From: DASPFV01 sp035620975
Lineage (GTDB): Bacteria > Acidobacteriota > Vicinamibacteria > Vicinamibacterales > 2-12-FULL-66-21
NCBI GenBank assembly: GCA_035620975.1
Contig: DASPFV010000234.1
Location: 35,643 to 99,642 of the forward strand
DNA: 64,000 bases
Direction: 5' to 3'
The notes beneath the pieces were generated by a model that worked only from the letters and a program-made list of their open reading frames with translations, was not told the origin of the DNA and searched no databases. Numbering within the stretch: the stretch's first letter is position 1; each line of letters begins with the position of its first letter. Positions 45,057 to 53,378 of the stretch are shown here, one piece after another. Both the position numbers and the translations under genes were made by a program.

Positions 45057-46550
45057 ATGAGCCTGTCTGAGACTCTGATCCTCGTCCTTTACTTCTTCGT
45101 CCTCAGCTTCCTCGCGATCTACGGCTGGCACCGCTATTACCTTGTGTATCTTTACATGAAACACAAGGGCAACTGCCCGGCGCCGTTGCCGGAGCCGGCC
45201 ACCCTCCCGGCCGTCACGGTCCAGCTCCCCATCTTCAACGAGATGTACGTGGCCGACCGGTTGATCAACGCGGTCTGCGAGCTGGACTACCCGCGCGATC
45301 TGCTCGAGATCCAGGTGCTGGACGACTCGACCGACGAGACCACCGACATCGCGGAACTCGCGGTCCGCCGGCATGCCGCCCGCGGGTTCAACATCACGTA
45401 TCTGCATCGCGTCGATCGACGCGGCTTCAAGGCCGGGGCCCTGGAAGCGGGGCTCCGGGAGGCTGCCGGCGAGTACATCGCCATTTTCGACGCGGACTTC
45501 ATCCCGCCCCGCGACTTCCTCAAGCGGACGCTTCCGTACTTCGAGGGCGACGCCCGCGTCGGGATGGTGCAGGCGCGGTGGGGCCACATCAACCAGGACT
45601 ACTCCCTGCTCACGAAGATCCAGTCCATGCTGCTCGACGCGCACTTCGTCCTCGAGCACGGCGGCCGGAACCGCGCGGGATGCTTCTTCAACTTCAACGG
45701 GACGGCCGGGGTCTGGCGTCGCGACGCGATCGAAAGCGCTGGCGGCTGGCAGCATGACACGCTGACGGAGGACCTCGATCTCAGCTACCGCGCCCAGCTG
45801 GCGGGCTGGCGGTTCGTGTTCCTGCCCAACGTGGTCTCGCCGGCCGAGGTTCCGGTCGAGATGAACTCCTTCAAGTCGCAGCAGCACCGGTGGGCCAAGG
45901 GCTCGATCCAGACCTGCCTCAAGCTGATGCCGCGCATCCTGCGCTCGCGGCAGCCGCTGGCCGTCAAGGCCGAGGCGTTCTTCCATCTCTCTGCCAACTT
46001 CAACTACCCGTTGATGACCCTGCTCTCGATCCTGATGTTCCCCGCCATGTGGGTGCGCTACGACATGGGACGCACCGAGATGCTGCTGATCGATCTGCCG
46101 CTCTTCCTGGCAGCGACGATGTCGGTGGCGAACTTCTACATCGTGTCGCAGCGCGAGCTGTACGCCGACTGGCGCCAGCGCCTCAAGTACCTCCCGTTCC
46201 TGATGTCAATCGGCATCGGCCTCTGCGTGAACAATACGAAGGCGGTGTTCGAGGCGCTGTTCGGGAAGCAGAGCGAGTTCACACGCACGCCGAAGTACGG
46301 CATCGAGCGGCAGAGCGACGACTGGCAGGGCAAGAAGTACCACCAGTCCGTCGGCATTCAGCCCTTCATCGAGGTGGCACTCGGGCTCTACTTCACGGCC
46401 ACGGTCTTCTACGCGCTGGCCAACCAGATCTACACCACCCTACCGTTCCTGATGCTCTTCCAGATCGGCTTCCTCTATACGGGTCTCCTGTCCATCCTGC
46501 AGCAGATCACGGGGGAGTCGATTATCTCGGCGCCGGAAATAGCCAAGTAA
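45057..46550 (+). CDS. Membrane-embedded processive-type family 2 glycosyltransferase (cellulose synthase/CslA-like)
   Basis: A 497-residue protein: one N-terminal membrane helix (about 5-27), a GT-A catalytic domain, then about four membrane helices at residues 320-400 and 450-490. The catalytic signature D, D-x-D, T-E-D, Q-x-x-R-W is present: L-D-D-S-T-D-E, D-A-D-F-I-P, L-T-E-D-L-D-L-S-Y-R and S-Q-Q-H-R-W. This arrangement makes and extrudes beta-linked polysaccharide such as glucan or mannan, or glucosylates lipids. It stands apart from the glycan cluster and has its own promoter. Confidence 0.92.
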   Translation: MSLSETLILVLYFFVLSFLAIYGWHRYYLVYLYMKHKGNCPAPLPEPATLPAVTVQLPIFNEMYVADRLINAVCELDYPRDLLEIQVLDDSTDETTDIAELAVRRHAARGFNITYLHRVDRRGFKAGALEAGLREAAGEYIAIFDADFIPPRDFLKRTLPYFEGDARVGMVQARWGHINQDYSLLTKIQSMLLDAHFVLEHGGRNRAGCFFNFNGTAGVWRRDAIESAGGWQHDTLTEDLDLSYRAQLAGWRFVFLPNVVSPAEVPVEMNSFKSQQHRWAKGSIQTCLKLMPRILRSRQPLAVKAEAFFHLSANFNYPLMTLLSILMFPAMWVRYDMGRTEMLLIDLPLFLAATMSVANFYIVSQRELYADWRQRLKYLPFLMSIGIGLCVNNTKAVFEALFGKQSEFTRTPKYGIERQSDDWQGKKYHQSVGIQPFIEVALGLYFTATVFYALANQIYTTLPFLMLFQIGFLYTGLLSILQQITGESIISAPEIAK

Positions 46551-46611
46551 GTTCCGCTCCCGCCTTCGACCATCGACGGCGGTCGTCAGCCTCGGACGGT
46601 CGAAGCTTGAC

Positions 46612-46631
46612 GTTGCCCGGCACCGGGCGAC
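46612..46631. terminator. Compact GC hairpin downstream of the GT2 gene
   Basis: GTTGCCCGG pairs with CCGGGCGAC (T-G wobble included) around a CA turn. A wider repeat, CTTCGACC (46564-46571) with GGTCGAAG (46598-46605), lies just before. No T run follows, so termination is only suggested. Confidence 0.4.
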
Positions 46632-46644
46632 AGCTGAGTTATAT

Positions 46645-46690
46645 TCCGCTCCTCAGGTCAGGGCCGTCCGGACGGCCCGTGAGGAGCGGA
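46645..46690 (+). promoter_or_regulatory. Palindromic leader sequestering the ribosome-binding site
   Basis: TCCGCTCCTCA (46645-46655) pairs perfectly with TGAGGAGCGGA (46680-46690), and the interior holds an 18-base perfect palindrome, GGGCCGTCCGGACGGCCC (46661-46678). The right arm contains the GAGGAG Shine-Dalgarno and ends one base before the ATG at 46692. The hairpin would block translation unless opened. A TATATT at 46640-46645 could instead be a -10 that trims the left arm from the RNA; then the palindrome would act in DNA. Confidence 0.5.
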
Positions 46691-46691
46691 T

Positions 46692-47135
46692 ATGAACTTC
46701 CCCCGTGTGGCGCTGGCCGCCGTCGTGTCGTGGCTGGTCTACCTGGCGGTCAGCTTCCTCGTCCACGGGCTGCTGCTCTCGGACCTCTACGCGCGGCATG
46801 CCGGGCGCACACGCCAGGAGGACGATCAGGCGGGCATCCTGCCGGTCGCGTTGGCGCTGGCGCTGGTGGGGTTCTTCGCCTTCGCGTACGCGTACGCCAA
46901 GGGCTACGAAGGCGGTCGCGGCACGCAGGAGGGCCTCCGGTTCGGCGTGCTCGTCGGCCTGATGCTCTGCTCCTTTGCCGCGATCTTCCAGTACATGGTG
47001 TGGCCGGTCTCCGAGACGCTCCTGCTGGCCTGGCTGCTCGACTACGTGCTGGAATTCGCGCTCTACGGCATCATCGTTGGCCTGGTGTACAGGCCTGCGG
47101 GCGCGCCACTGCGCAGGACGATCGGTCTGGTCTGA
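46692..47135 (+). CDS. Small four-helix membrane protein of unknown function
   Basis: A 147-residue protein with four predicted membrane helices (about 5-27, 49-68, 82-104, 107-132), a charged loop after the first (Y-A-R-H-A-G-R-T-R-Q-E-D-D-Q-A), and F-A-Y-A-Y-A-K-G-Y-E-G-G-R-G-T-Q-E-G in the middle. The glycine- and alanine-rich packing recalls small DUF1761-type proteins, but I cannot assign a family. The start has GAGGAG 6 bases upstream, inside a strong palindrome, so expression may be tightly controlled. The next gene, citrate synthase, appears to have its own promoter. Confidence 0.75.
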   Translation: MNFPRVALAAVVSWLVYLAVSFLVHGLLLSDLYARHAGRTRQEDDQAGILPVALALALVGFFAFAYAYAKGYEGGRGTQEGLRFGVLVGLMLCSFAAIFQYMVWPVSETLLLAWLLDYVLEFALYGIIVGLVYRPAGAPLRRTIGLV

Positions 47136-47164
47136 TCCGGCGCGGGCCGCCGGGTCGGACGGGA

Positions 47165-47170
47165 TATCAT
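47165..47170 (+). promoter_or_regulatory. -10 element (TATCAT) 7 bases before the citrate synthase ATG
   Basis: TATCAT ends 7 bases before the start codon, so transcription would begin at or within one base of the ATG. No -35 hexamer and no Shine-Dalgarno are seen. Suggests a leaderless mRNA. Confidence 0.5.
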
Positions 47171-47177
47171 TTTTGCC

Positions 47178-48317
47178 ATGACCACCGACGTCAGGCCCAA
47201 GGCTGGACTCGAGGACGTCGTCGCCGCGTCGTCGGCGATCTGCTACCTGGACGGAGAGCGCGGGGTGCTCGCGTACTGTGGCTACGACATCCACGACCTG
47301 GCCCGCGGCGCGTCTTTCGAGGAAGTCTGCTTCCTGCTCTGGCGGGGCCGGCTGCCAGACCGGCGTGAGCTGGGCGACCTGCAGTCGGAGCTCGCGGCGG
47401 CGCGTCCCCTCGGGGAGCCGGTACTCCGTCTGATGCGGCAGCTGCCGCCGTCCGACGGCATGGACACGCTCCGCACGCTGACATCGATCCTCGCCCACTT
47501 CGATCCCGAGGCGAACGACAGCTCCCCCTCGGCCGGCTACCGGAAAGCAGTGCGGCTCACGGCGCAGATGGCGAGCCTGGTGGCGACCGCCGGCCGCCTG
47601 GCGACGGCCGGGGGACCGATCCAGCCGGACCCGGCGCTCGGCCATGCCGCGAATTTCCTGTACATGCTGACAGGCAGGCGCCCCGACGCGCTGTCGGCTC
47701 GGGCGTTCGACATCGCCCTGGTGCTGCATGCCGACCACGAACTGAACGCGTCGACGTTTGCCGCCCGGGTGGCGGCGGCCACCCTCACCGACCTGCACTC
47801 GGCCATCGTGGGCGCCATCGGAACGTTGAAGGGCCCTCTCCACGGGGGCGCCAACGCGGACGTGATGCGGCTGCTCATCGAGATCGGACAGGATGCGCCG
47901 CCCGGGCGGGTCGACGACGCGATCCGCTCGAGGCTGGCGCAGAAGGTCAAAATTCCCGGCTTCGGACACCGTGTCTACCGGACCGAGGATCCGCGCGCGA
48001 CGCACCTGCGGCGCCTGTCGAAGGAGCTGGGCGAGCGGGCGGGCAACACCCGCTGGTACGAGATGTCCCGGCGAATCGAGACGCTGGTCACGGGCGAGAA
48101 GAAGCTCTATCCGAACGTGGATTTCTATTCCGCCTCGACCTACTACACGCTCGGGATTCCCACCGATCTCTTCACGCCGATCTTCGCGGTGAGCCGCATC
48201 GCGGGCTGGACGGCGCACTGCCTGGAGCAGTACGCGAACAACCGGCTCATCCGCCCGCGGACCGACTACATCGGTCCGAAGTACCCGCGCCCGTTCGTGC
48301 CGCTCGGGCAGCGCTGA
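47178..48317 (+). CDS. Citrate synthase / 2-methylcitrate synthase family protein
   Basis: A 379-residue short-type (type II-like) citrate synthase that condenses oxaloacetate with acetyl-CoA (or propionyl-CoA in methylcitrate synthases). Active-site blocks: H-A-D-H-E-L-N-A-S-T-F, G-P-L-H-G-G-A-N, F-G-H-R-V-Y and Y-P-N-V-D-F-Y-S-A. The N-terminal G-L-E-D-V-V-A-A-S-S-A-I-C-Y-L-D-G-E is the usual start of this subgroup. Citrate and methylcitrate activities cannot be told apart by sequence. No other TCA genes are nearby. Confidence 0.93.
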   Translation: MTTDVRPKAGLEDVVAASSAICYLDGERGVLAYCGYDIHDLARGASFEEVCFLLWRGRLPDRRELGDLQSELAAARPLGEPVLRLMRQLPPSDGMDTLRTLTSILAHFDPEANDSSPSAGYRKAVRLTAQMASLVATAGRLATAGGPIQPDPALGHAANFLYMLTGRRPDALSARAFDIALVLHADHELNASTFAARVAAATLTDLHSAIVGAIGTLKGPLHGGANADVMRLLIEIGQDAPPGRVDDAIRSRLAQKVKIPGFGHRVYRTEDPRATHLRRLSKELGERAGNTRWYEMSRRIETLVTGEKKLYPNVDFYSASTYYTLGIPTDLFTPIFAVSRIAGWTAHCLEQYANNRLIRPRTDYIGPKYPRPFVPLGQR

Positions 48318-48407
48318 TCCGCCGCTCGAGGTTCACAGCCTGGCAAGCGGCGTGCGCGACGTTCGGCCTGCGGGCCGAGCGCCGCGCGGCGAACCGCGCC
48401 CCGGCGG

Positions 48408-48413
48408 TATAAT
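48408..48413 (+). promoter_or_regulatory. Consensus -10 box TATAAT immediately before lepA
   Basis: A perfect TATAAT overlaps the first in-frame ATG (48412) and lies 16 bases before the second (48430). A start site about 7 bases downstream would make 48430 the usable start with a leader of roughly ten bases. No -35 is visible. Confidence 0.5.
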
Positions 48414-48429
48414 GAACGATTCACCCCCC

Positions 48430-50232
48430 ATGGATCAGCGCTTCATCCGCAATTTCTCGGTCATCGCGCACATCGATCACGGCAAGTCCACGCTGGCCGA
48501 CCGCTTCCTCGAGATGACCGGGGCCCTGCAGCCTCGCGAGATGGAGGCGCAGGTGCTCGACAGCATGGATCTCGAGCGCGAACGGGGGATCACGATCAAG
48601 GCCCACGCGGTCCGGCTGACCTACACGGCCGATGACAGCCAGACCTACGTCCTCAACCTGATCGACACGCCGGGGCACGTGGACTTCTCCTACGAAGTCA
48701 CGCGATCGCTGGCGGCGTGCGAAGGCGCGCTGCTGCTCGTCGACGCGTCGCAGGGCGTGGAGGCGCAGACGCTGGCCAACGCCTACCTCGCGGTGGAGAA
48801 CGATCTCGAGATCATCCCCGTCATCAACAAGATCGATCTCCCCGGCGCGCAGCCGGAGGAGGCGAAGCGTCAGATCCAGGACATCGTCGGCCTCGATGCG
48901 AACGGCGCGATTCTCGCGAGCGCCAAGGAAGGCGTCGGCGTTCATGGCATTCTCGAGGCCATCGTGCACCGGCTGCCGCCTCCGGGTGGCAGCCCGGAGG
49001 CGCCGCTGAAGGCGTTGATCTTCGACTCCTGGTATGACGCCTACCGCGGCGTCATCATCCTCACCCGCGTCATCGACGGCGAGATCAGGCCCGGGATGCG
49101 CATCCGGCTCATGGCGCGCGGCCAGGAGTACGACGTCGAGCAGGTTGGCGTCTTCTCGCCCAAGCCGGCCGCGGCGGACGCGCTCGGCGTCGGCGAGGTC
49201 GGGTTCGTGGTCGCCGGCATCAAGACGGTGAGCGACGCGCAGATCGGCGACACGATGACGGACGCGGCGCGTCCGACGTCGGAGCCCTTCCCGGGCTTCA
49301 AGGAAAGCAAGCCGATGGTGTTCGCCGGTCTCTATCCCGTGGAGGGGAGCGAGTACCCCGAGCTGCGCGACGCGCTCGAGAAGCTGCGGCTGAACGACGC
49401 CTCCTTCTTCTTCGAGCCTGAGACGTCGGTGGCGCTCGGCTTCGGCTTCCGCTGCGGCTTCCTCGGGCTGCTGCACATGGAGATCGTCCAGGAGCGGCTC
49501 GAGCGCGAGTTCGACATGGATCTCGTCACGACCGCGCCCGGGGTCCTCTACCGGGTGACGACGACCGACGGCGAGGTGCACGAGATCGACAGTCCGGCCA
49601 AGCTGCCCGAGACGGGCCGGATCGAGAAGTTCGAGGAGCCGATCATCACGGCCATGATCCTGACGCCCTCGGAGCACGTCGGCGGCATCCTGCAGCTGTG
49701 CCAGGAGAAGCGCGGCGTCCAGAAAGGGCTGGAATACCTGTCGTCGGATCGCGTCCTCATCACGTACGAGCTCCCGTTCAACGAAGTCGTCCTGGACTTC
49801 TACGATCGACTGAAGACGCTGTCACGCGGGTACGCCTCGCTCGACTATCATGTGACCGGGTACTGGGAGTCGCCGCTGGTGAAGCTCGATATCCTGGTCA
49901 ACGGCGAGCCGGTGGACGCGCTGTCGATCATCGTGCACCGCGACATGGCGTACCAGCGGGGCCGCGCGCTGGCGTCGAAGATGCGCGAGCTCATCCCGAG
50001 GCAGATGTTCGAGGTCGCGATCCAGGCGGCGGTGGGCAGCCGCATCATCGCCCGCGAGTCGGTCAAGGCGCTCCGGAAGAACGTGCTGGCCAAGTGCTAC
50101 GGCGGCGATATCACGCGGAAGCGCAAGCTGCTCGAGAAGCAGAAGGAAGGCAAGAAGCGCATGAAGCGTGTCGGGCGGGTCGAGATCCCGCAGGAAGCGT
50201 TCCTCGCCGTCCTCAAAGTCGGGCAGGAGTAG
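48430..50232 (+). CDS. lepA: Elongation factor 4 (LepA)
   Basis: A 600-residue translational GTPase that back-translocates ribosomes and supports 30S assembly. G1 A-H-I-D-H-G-K-S-T-L, the switch region R-G-I-T-I-K-A, G3 D-T-P-G-H-V-D-F and G4 N-K-I-D-L all lie in the first 130 residues; domain V and the LepA-specific C-terminus (L-A-K-C-Y-G-G-D-I-T-R-K-R-K-L-L) complete it. I use the ATG at 48430 because the ATG at 48412 is inside a -10 box and this start gives the family length. lepB follows after 35 bases. Confidence 0.96.
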   Translation: MDQRFIRNFSVIAHIDHGKSTLADRFLEMTGALQPREMEAQVLDSMDLERERGITIKAHAVRLTYTADDSQTYVLNLIDTPGHVDFSYEVTRSLAACEGALLLVDASQGVEAQTLANAYLAVENDLEIIPVINKIDLPGAQPEEAKRQIQDIVGLDANGAILASAKEGVGVHGILEAIVHRLPPPGGSPEAPLKALIFDSWYDAYRGVIILTRVIDGEIRPGMRIRLMARGQEYDVEQVGVFSPKPAAADALGVGEVGFVVAGIKTVSDAQIGDTMTDAARPTSEPFPGFKESKPMVFAGLYPVEGSEYPELRDALEKLRLNDASFFFEPETSVALGFGFRCGFLGLLHMEIVQERLEREFDMDLVTTAPGVLYRVTTTDGEVHEIDSPAKLPETGRIEKFEEPIITAMILTPSEHVGGILQLCQEKRGVQKGLEYLSSDRVLITYELPFNEVVLDFYDRLKTLSRGYASLDYHVTGYWESPLVKLDILVNGEPVDALSIIVHRDMAYQRGRALASKMRELIPRQMFEVAIQAAVGSRIIARESVKALRKNVLAKCYGGDITRKRKLLEKQKEGKKRMKRVGRVEIPQEAFLAVLKVGQE

Positions 50233-50267
50233 CCGTCCGCGCAGGCGCACACCACGAGAACACACAG

Positions 50268-50963
50268 ATGGCCACCACGACCTTTCGCAAGTCGACCGCG
50301 CGCGAGTACTTCGAGTCGATCGTGATCGCCGTGATCCTCGCGCTGTTCGTGCGGACGTGGGTCGTCCAGGCGTTCAAGATCCCCACGGGGTCGATGGAGA
50401 ACAACCTTCTCATCGGCGATCACCTGCTCGTCAACAAGTTCGTGTTCGGCCCCACTTCCAACGCGGTGGAGCACGCACTGCTGCCCGTCCGCGACATCCG
50501 GCGCGGCGACATCGTCGTGTTCAAGTACCCGGACGAGCCGGAACGCGACTTCATCAAGCGCGTCATCGGTCTGCCAGGCGAGACGCTCGAGCTGCGCAAC
50601 AAGAAGGTGTACGTGAACGGCCAGGCGCTCGAAGAGCCCTACGTGCACTTCCTCGAGCCGGTCGCCGAGGGAGAGGTCACCTCCTTCGACGTGAGGGAGC
50701 GATACGGGCCCGTGCGCGTCCCCGAAGGGCAGTACTTCGTGATGGGCGACAACCGGGACAACTCCCAGGACAGCCGGTACTGGGGCTTTCTGCCGCGCGG
50801 CTACATCAAGGGCAAGGCCCTGATGATCTACTGGTCGTACGAGTCAGGACGCGAGGACTACGTCCAGGAGGGCTTCGGCGCCACGATCAGACGCCTCTTC
50901 TCGGTCGTCACGCATTTCTTCACGCGGACGCGCTGGGAGCGCCTCCTGCATCAGATACACTGA
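50268..50963 (+). CDS. lepB: Signal peptidase I (LepB)
   Basis: A 231-residue membrane protease that removes signal peptides at the periplasmic face. One membrane helix at about residues 17-34 precedes box B with nucleophile S42 in I-P-T-G-S-M; the general base is K98 in D-F-I-K-R-V-I-G-L-P-G-E; boxes D and E are present as Y-F-V-M-G-D-N-R-D-N-S-Q-D-S-R-Y-W-G. The lepA-lepB pair is widespread. It is convergent with the cyclodeaminase gene across a repeat-filled gap. Confidence 0.95.
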   Translation: MATTTFRKSTAREYFESIVIAVILALFVRTWVVQAFKIPTGSMENNLLIGDHLLVNKFVFGPTSNAVEHALLPVRDIRRGDIVVFKYPDEPERDFIKRVIGLPGETLELRNKKVYVNGQALEEPYVHFLEPVAEGEVTSFDVRERYGPVRVPEGQYFVMGDNRDNSQDSRYWGFLPRGYIKGKALMIYWSYESGREDYVQEGFGATIRRLFSVVTHFFTRTRWERLLHQIH

Positions 50964-50970
50964 GGGACCG

Positions 50971-51100
50971 GCTTCCGGCTCCGGGCTTTAGGCTTCCGCC
51001 TTCCGGGCCGGCTTCCGGCTCCAGGCTTTAGGGCGGCTTCCGGCTCCAGGCTTGAGGCTTCGGCCTTCCGGCTCCAGGCCTGAGGCTTCCGGCTCCGGGC
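50971..51100. repeat. Degenerate tandem repeat, core GCTTCCGGCTCCRGGC, five copies
   Basis: Copies begin near 50971, 51011, 51036, 51064 and 51085, separated by short TTTAGG/TTGAGG-like pieces. They fill the 168-base gap between convergent lepB and the cyclodeaminase gene. Similar short pieces occur at 41573-41600 and 51774-51800. Confidence 0.6.
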
Positions 51101-51131
51101 TGCTGGTTTTCGGCTGCGGGCGGCGACGGAT

Positions 51132-51758
51132 TCAGCGTCTCGCATCAAGCTCGCCGGCGGCGCGTTCGATGGCCGCGTCGCCGGCGTGCCGGAGCCGCTG
51201 CAGGTCACCGCGGACGACGGCGCTCCACGCCTCGTCCTTGACACTCCCCAGGTTGATGTCGACGTTTGCGGCCGCCCCGCGAAGCCCGGCCGAGAGCAGC
51301 TCGAGTGCGACCCGCACATCGCTCGCTGCGTTCGCGTTGCCCGAGGCCGCCGCCACGGCCGCCTCGTTCAGCGCGGCGGCGCAGGCCCCCATCACGTCCA
51401 GCGGTGCCTCGATTGCCGCCCGGAGGCCCGCCTGAATCCGTGCCGCCCTGACGCGCTTCTCCTCCTCCGTGGCTCTCGGCAGCCGATAGGCCGCGACGAC
51501 ACGCTCGTAGGCCTCGCTGTCGCGATCAATCAGCGCCTCGAGCCGTTCGGCCAGCGCGACACACCGCTCGCCCGCGGCCCGCAGCGCCGCCACGTCAGCG
51601 GGGTCGGTGGCCCGGGGTTTCGGCAGACCGGCGACCAGCGCGAGCAGCGACGCCCCCGCCGCTCCCGAGAGCGCCGCCGCGGATCCGCCGCCCGGTACCG
51701 GCTCGGGGCGCCGGAGCGCGGCCAGGAAGTCGGAGATGGATTGCGTGATCAGCGACAT
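51132..51758 (-). CDS. Cyclodeaminase/cyclohydrolase family protein (formiminoTHF cyclodeaminase-like)
   Basis: A 208-residue all-helical protein of the FTCD_C family. Conserved features: P-V-P-G-G-G-S-A-A-A near the N-terminus, R-D-S-E-A-Y-E-R-V-V in the middle, and V-D-I-N-L-G-S-V-K-D near the C-terminus (commonly N-x-x-I-N). In mammals this domain converts 5-formimino-THF to methenyl-THF in histidine breakdown. Being 6 bases downstream of hutI supports the same pathway, or a folate one-carbon role. No separate formiminotransferase is seen. Confidence 0.88.
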   Translation of the reverse strand: MSLITQSISDFLAALRRPEPVPGGGSAAALSGAAGASLLALVAGLPKPRATDPADVAALRAAGERCVALAERLEALIDRDSEAYERVVAAYRLPRATEEEKRVRAARIQAGLRAAIEAPLDVMGACAAALNEAAVAAASGNANAASDVRVALELLSAGLRGAAANVDINLGSVKDEAWSAVVRGDLQRLRHAGDAAIERAAGELDARR

Positions 51759-51764
51759 GTCGGT

Positions 51765-53054
51765 TCATCGGATCCAGGTTCCGGGTTCCAGGTTCGTGGT
51801 GCCGGCACCGAACAGCCGCCCTCGCTTCATGACGCCGGCGATGGCGGGGGCGCCGACCCGGATCAGGTTGATGGCGTCGCCGCGGACCAGGACGGCGTCT
51901 GCCAGCTTGCCGGGCTCCAGGCTGCCAATCCCGTCGGCCAGATCCAGCGACCAGGCCGCGTTGACGGTGGCGGCAATCAGCGCCTCCTCGAATGTCATGC
52001 CCATCGAAAAGCAGGCCAGGGTCATCGCGAACGGTACTGAGGGGGAGAAACCGCCGCCGGGATTGAGGTCGGTCGCGAGCGCGACGGGCACGCCGGCGTC
52101 GATGAGTTGTCTGGCCGGCGCGAATCGGCCCAGTTTCAGGTAGAAGGCCGCACAGGGGAGCAGCGTCGCCGTCACGCCGGCGCGCGCGAGCGCGGCAATG
52201 CCGGCCTCGGGCACGAAAATCAGGTGGTCGGCGGAGCGGGCGCGGACATCCGCCGCGACCTGCGAGCCGCCGCTCGGCCCCAGCTCATCGGCGTGGATTC
52301 GCGGCTTCAGCCCGTGCCGCCCGCCGGCCTCGAGGATGTCGCGCGACTCGTCCGGCGTGAAGACGCCGCTCTCGCAGAACACGTCGCACCAGTCGGCCAG
52401 ACCCTCGGATGCGACCGCAGGGATCATCCGCTCCACCACCTCACGGACGTACCCGTCCCTGTCGTGGCGGTGTTCCGCCGGCACCTCGTGCGCGCCCATG
52501 AACGTCGAGACGATATCGAGCGGGTGCTCGCGATCGAGATGGCGGGCCGCGCGAAGCATCCTGAGCTCGGTCTCGAGATCGAGTCCGTAGCCGCTCTTGA
52601 TTTCGCACGTCGTCGTTCCGCAGCGCAGCATGTCGTCCAGGCGGGGGCGCGTCGCGGCGACGAGCGACTCTTCGGACGCCGCGCGCGTCGCGCGCACGGT
52701 CGCCAGGATGCCGCCGCCTGCTGCGGCGAGGTCCGCGTACGTCTCGCCCGCGAGGCGCCGCCGCAGCTCGTCACGACGATCGCCGGCGAACAGCGCGTGC
52801 GTGTGGGCGTCGACGAAGCCAGGTAGGATCGTCAGGTCGGCCGCGTCGACGATGCGCGTGGAGGGGGTCGTCGTGACGTGATCCGGGAGCTCCCGGGCGG
52901 GACCGGCGAAGAGGATCCGCTCGCCCCGAACCGCCACTGCGCCCCCCGCGATGGTCTCGAGGGCTCCCTGGGCGGGCCCGCGGCGGGGAGCGCCACCTGC
53001 GCACGTGATCAGCTGCCGGCTGCCGCGCACGATGAGATCGGCCGGCGCGGACAT
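51765..53054 (-). CDS. hutI: Imidazolonepropionase (HutI)
   Basis: A 429-residue amidohydrolase that opens imidazolone propionate in histidine degradation. Metal ligands: V-D-A-H-T-H-A-L-F-A-G-D-R near the N-terminus; the central I-K-S-G-Y-G-L-D and M-G-A-H-E-V-P; then I-H-A-D-E and A-L-A-T-D-L-N-P-G. The start is the ATG overlapping the DUF167 stop (TGATG). The last codons (N-L-E-P-G-T-W-I-R) are encoded by a short repeat, so the tail may be acquired. hutH, hutU and hutG are not in the window. Confidence 0.94.
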   Translation of the reverse strand: MSAPADLIVRGSRQLITCAGGAPRRGPAQGALETIAGGAVAVRGERILFAGPARELPDHVTTTPSTRIVDAADLTILPGFVDAHTHALFAGDRRDELRRRLAGETYADLAAAGGGILATVRATRAASEESLVAATRPRLDDMLRCGTTTCEIKSGYGLDLETELRMLRAARHLDREHPLDIVSTFMGAHEVPAEHRHDRDGYVREVVERMIPAVASEGLADWCDVFCESGVFTPDESRDILEAGGRHGLKPRIHADELGPSGGSQVAADVRARSADHLIFVPEAGIAALARAGVTATLLPCAAFYLKLGRFAPARQLIDAGVPVALATDLNPGGGFSPSVPFAMTLACFSMGMTFEEALIAATVNAAWSLDLADGIGSLEPGKLADAVLVRGDAINLIRVGAPAIAGVMKRGRLFGAGTTNLEPGTWIR

Positions 53055-53338
53055 CACGCCGGAAGTACAGCGGACAGGGCGGCAGCAACGGCGTCGACGG
53101 ACGCCCCGCTCACCGCGACCCGCTTGTGACGGGAACGTTCGCCGGAAATCAGCGCGACGGCGCTCGGCGGCACGCCCAGGACGACGGCGAGCAGGCGGAC
53201 CAGCGCGGCGTTGGCGGCGCCGTCGGCCGGCAGCGCCGCGACCCTGACGAGGAGCGCGTCTCCCCGCGTCCCCGCGATTCCGGTCCGGCCGGCCCGCGGG
53301 ATCACGCGCACCTTGAAGGTGACGCTCCCCTCGCGCAT
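53054..53338 (-). CDS. DUF167 (YggU) family protein
   Basis: A 94-residue protein, the usual family length if started at the ATG giving M-R-E-G-S-V-T-F-K-V. The motif A-L-P-A-D-G-A-A-N-A-A-L-V-R-L-L-A is the DUF167 hallmark, followed by V-A-L-I-S-G-E-R-S-R-H-K. Function is unknown; the gene commonly neighbours yggS, yggT and division genes, as it does here. Upstream in-frame starts would overlap divIVA. Confidence 0.88.
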   Translation of the reverse strand: MREGSVTFKVRVIPRAGRTGIAGTRGDALLVRVAALPADGAANAALVRLLAVVLGVPPSAVALISGERSRHKRVAVSGASVDAVAAALSAVLPA

Positions 53339-53378
53339 GGAGACCGGGATCACGGGAACGGGTGTGCGGCGTCCGCCG

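Noticed and set aside
51132..53054. Complete histidine-utilisation operon
   Set aside because: Only hutI and a cyclodeaminase are present; hutH, hutU and hutG are missing from the window.
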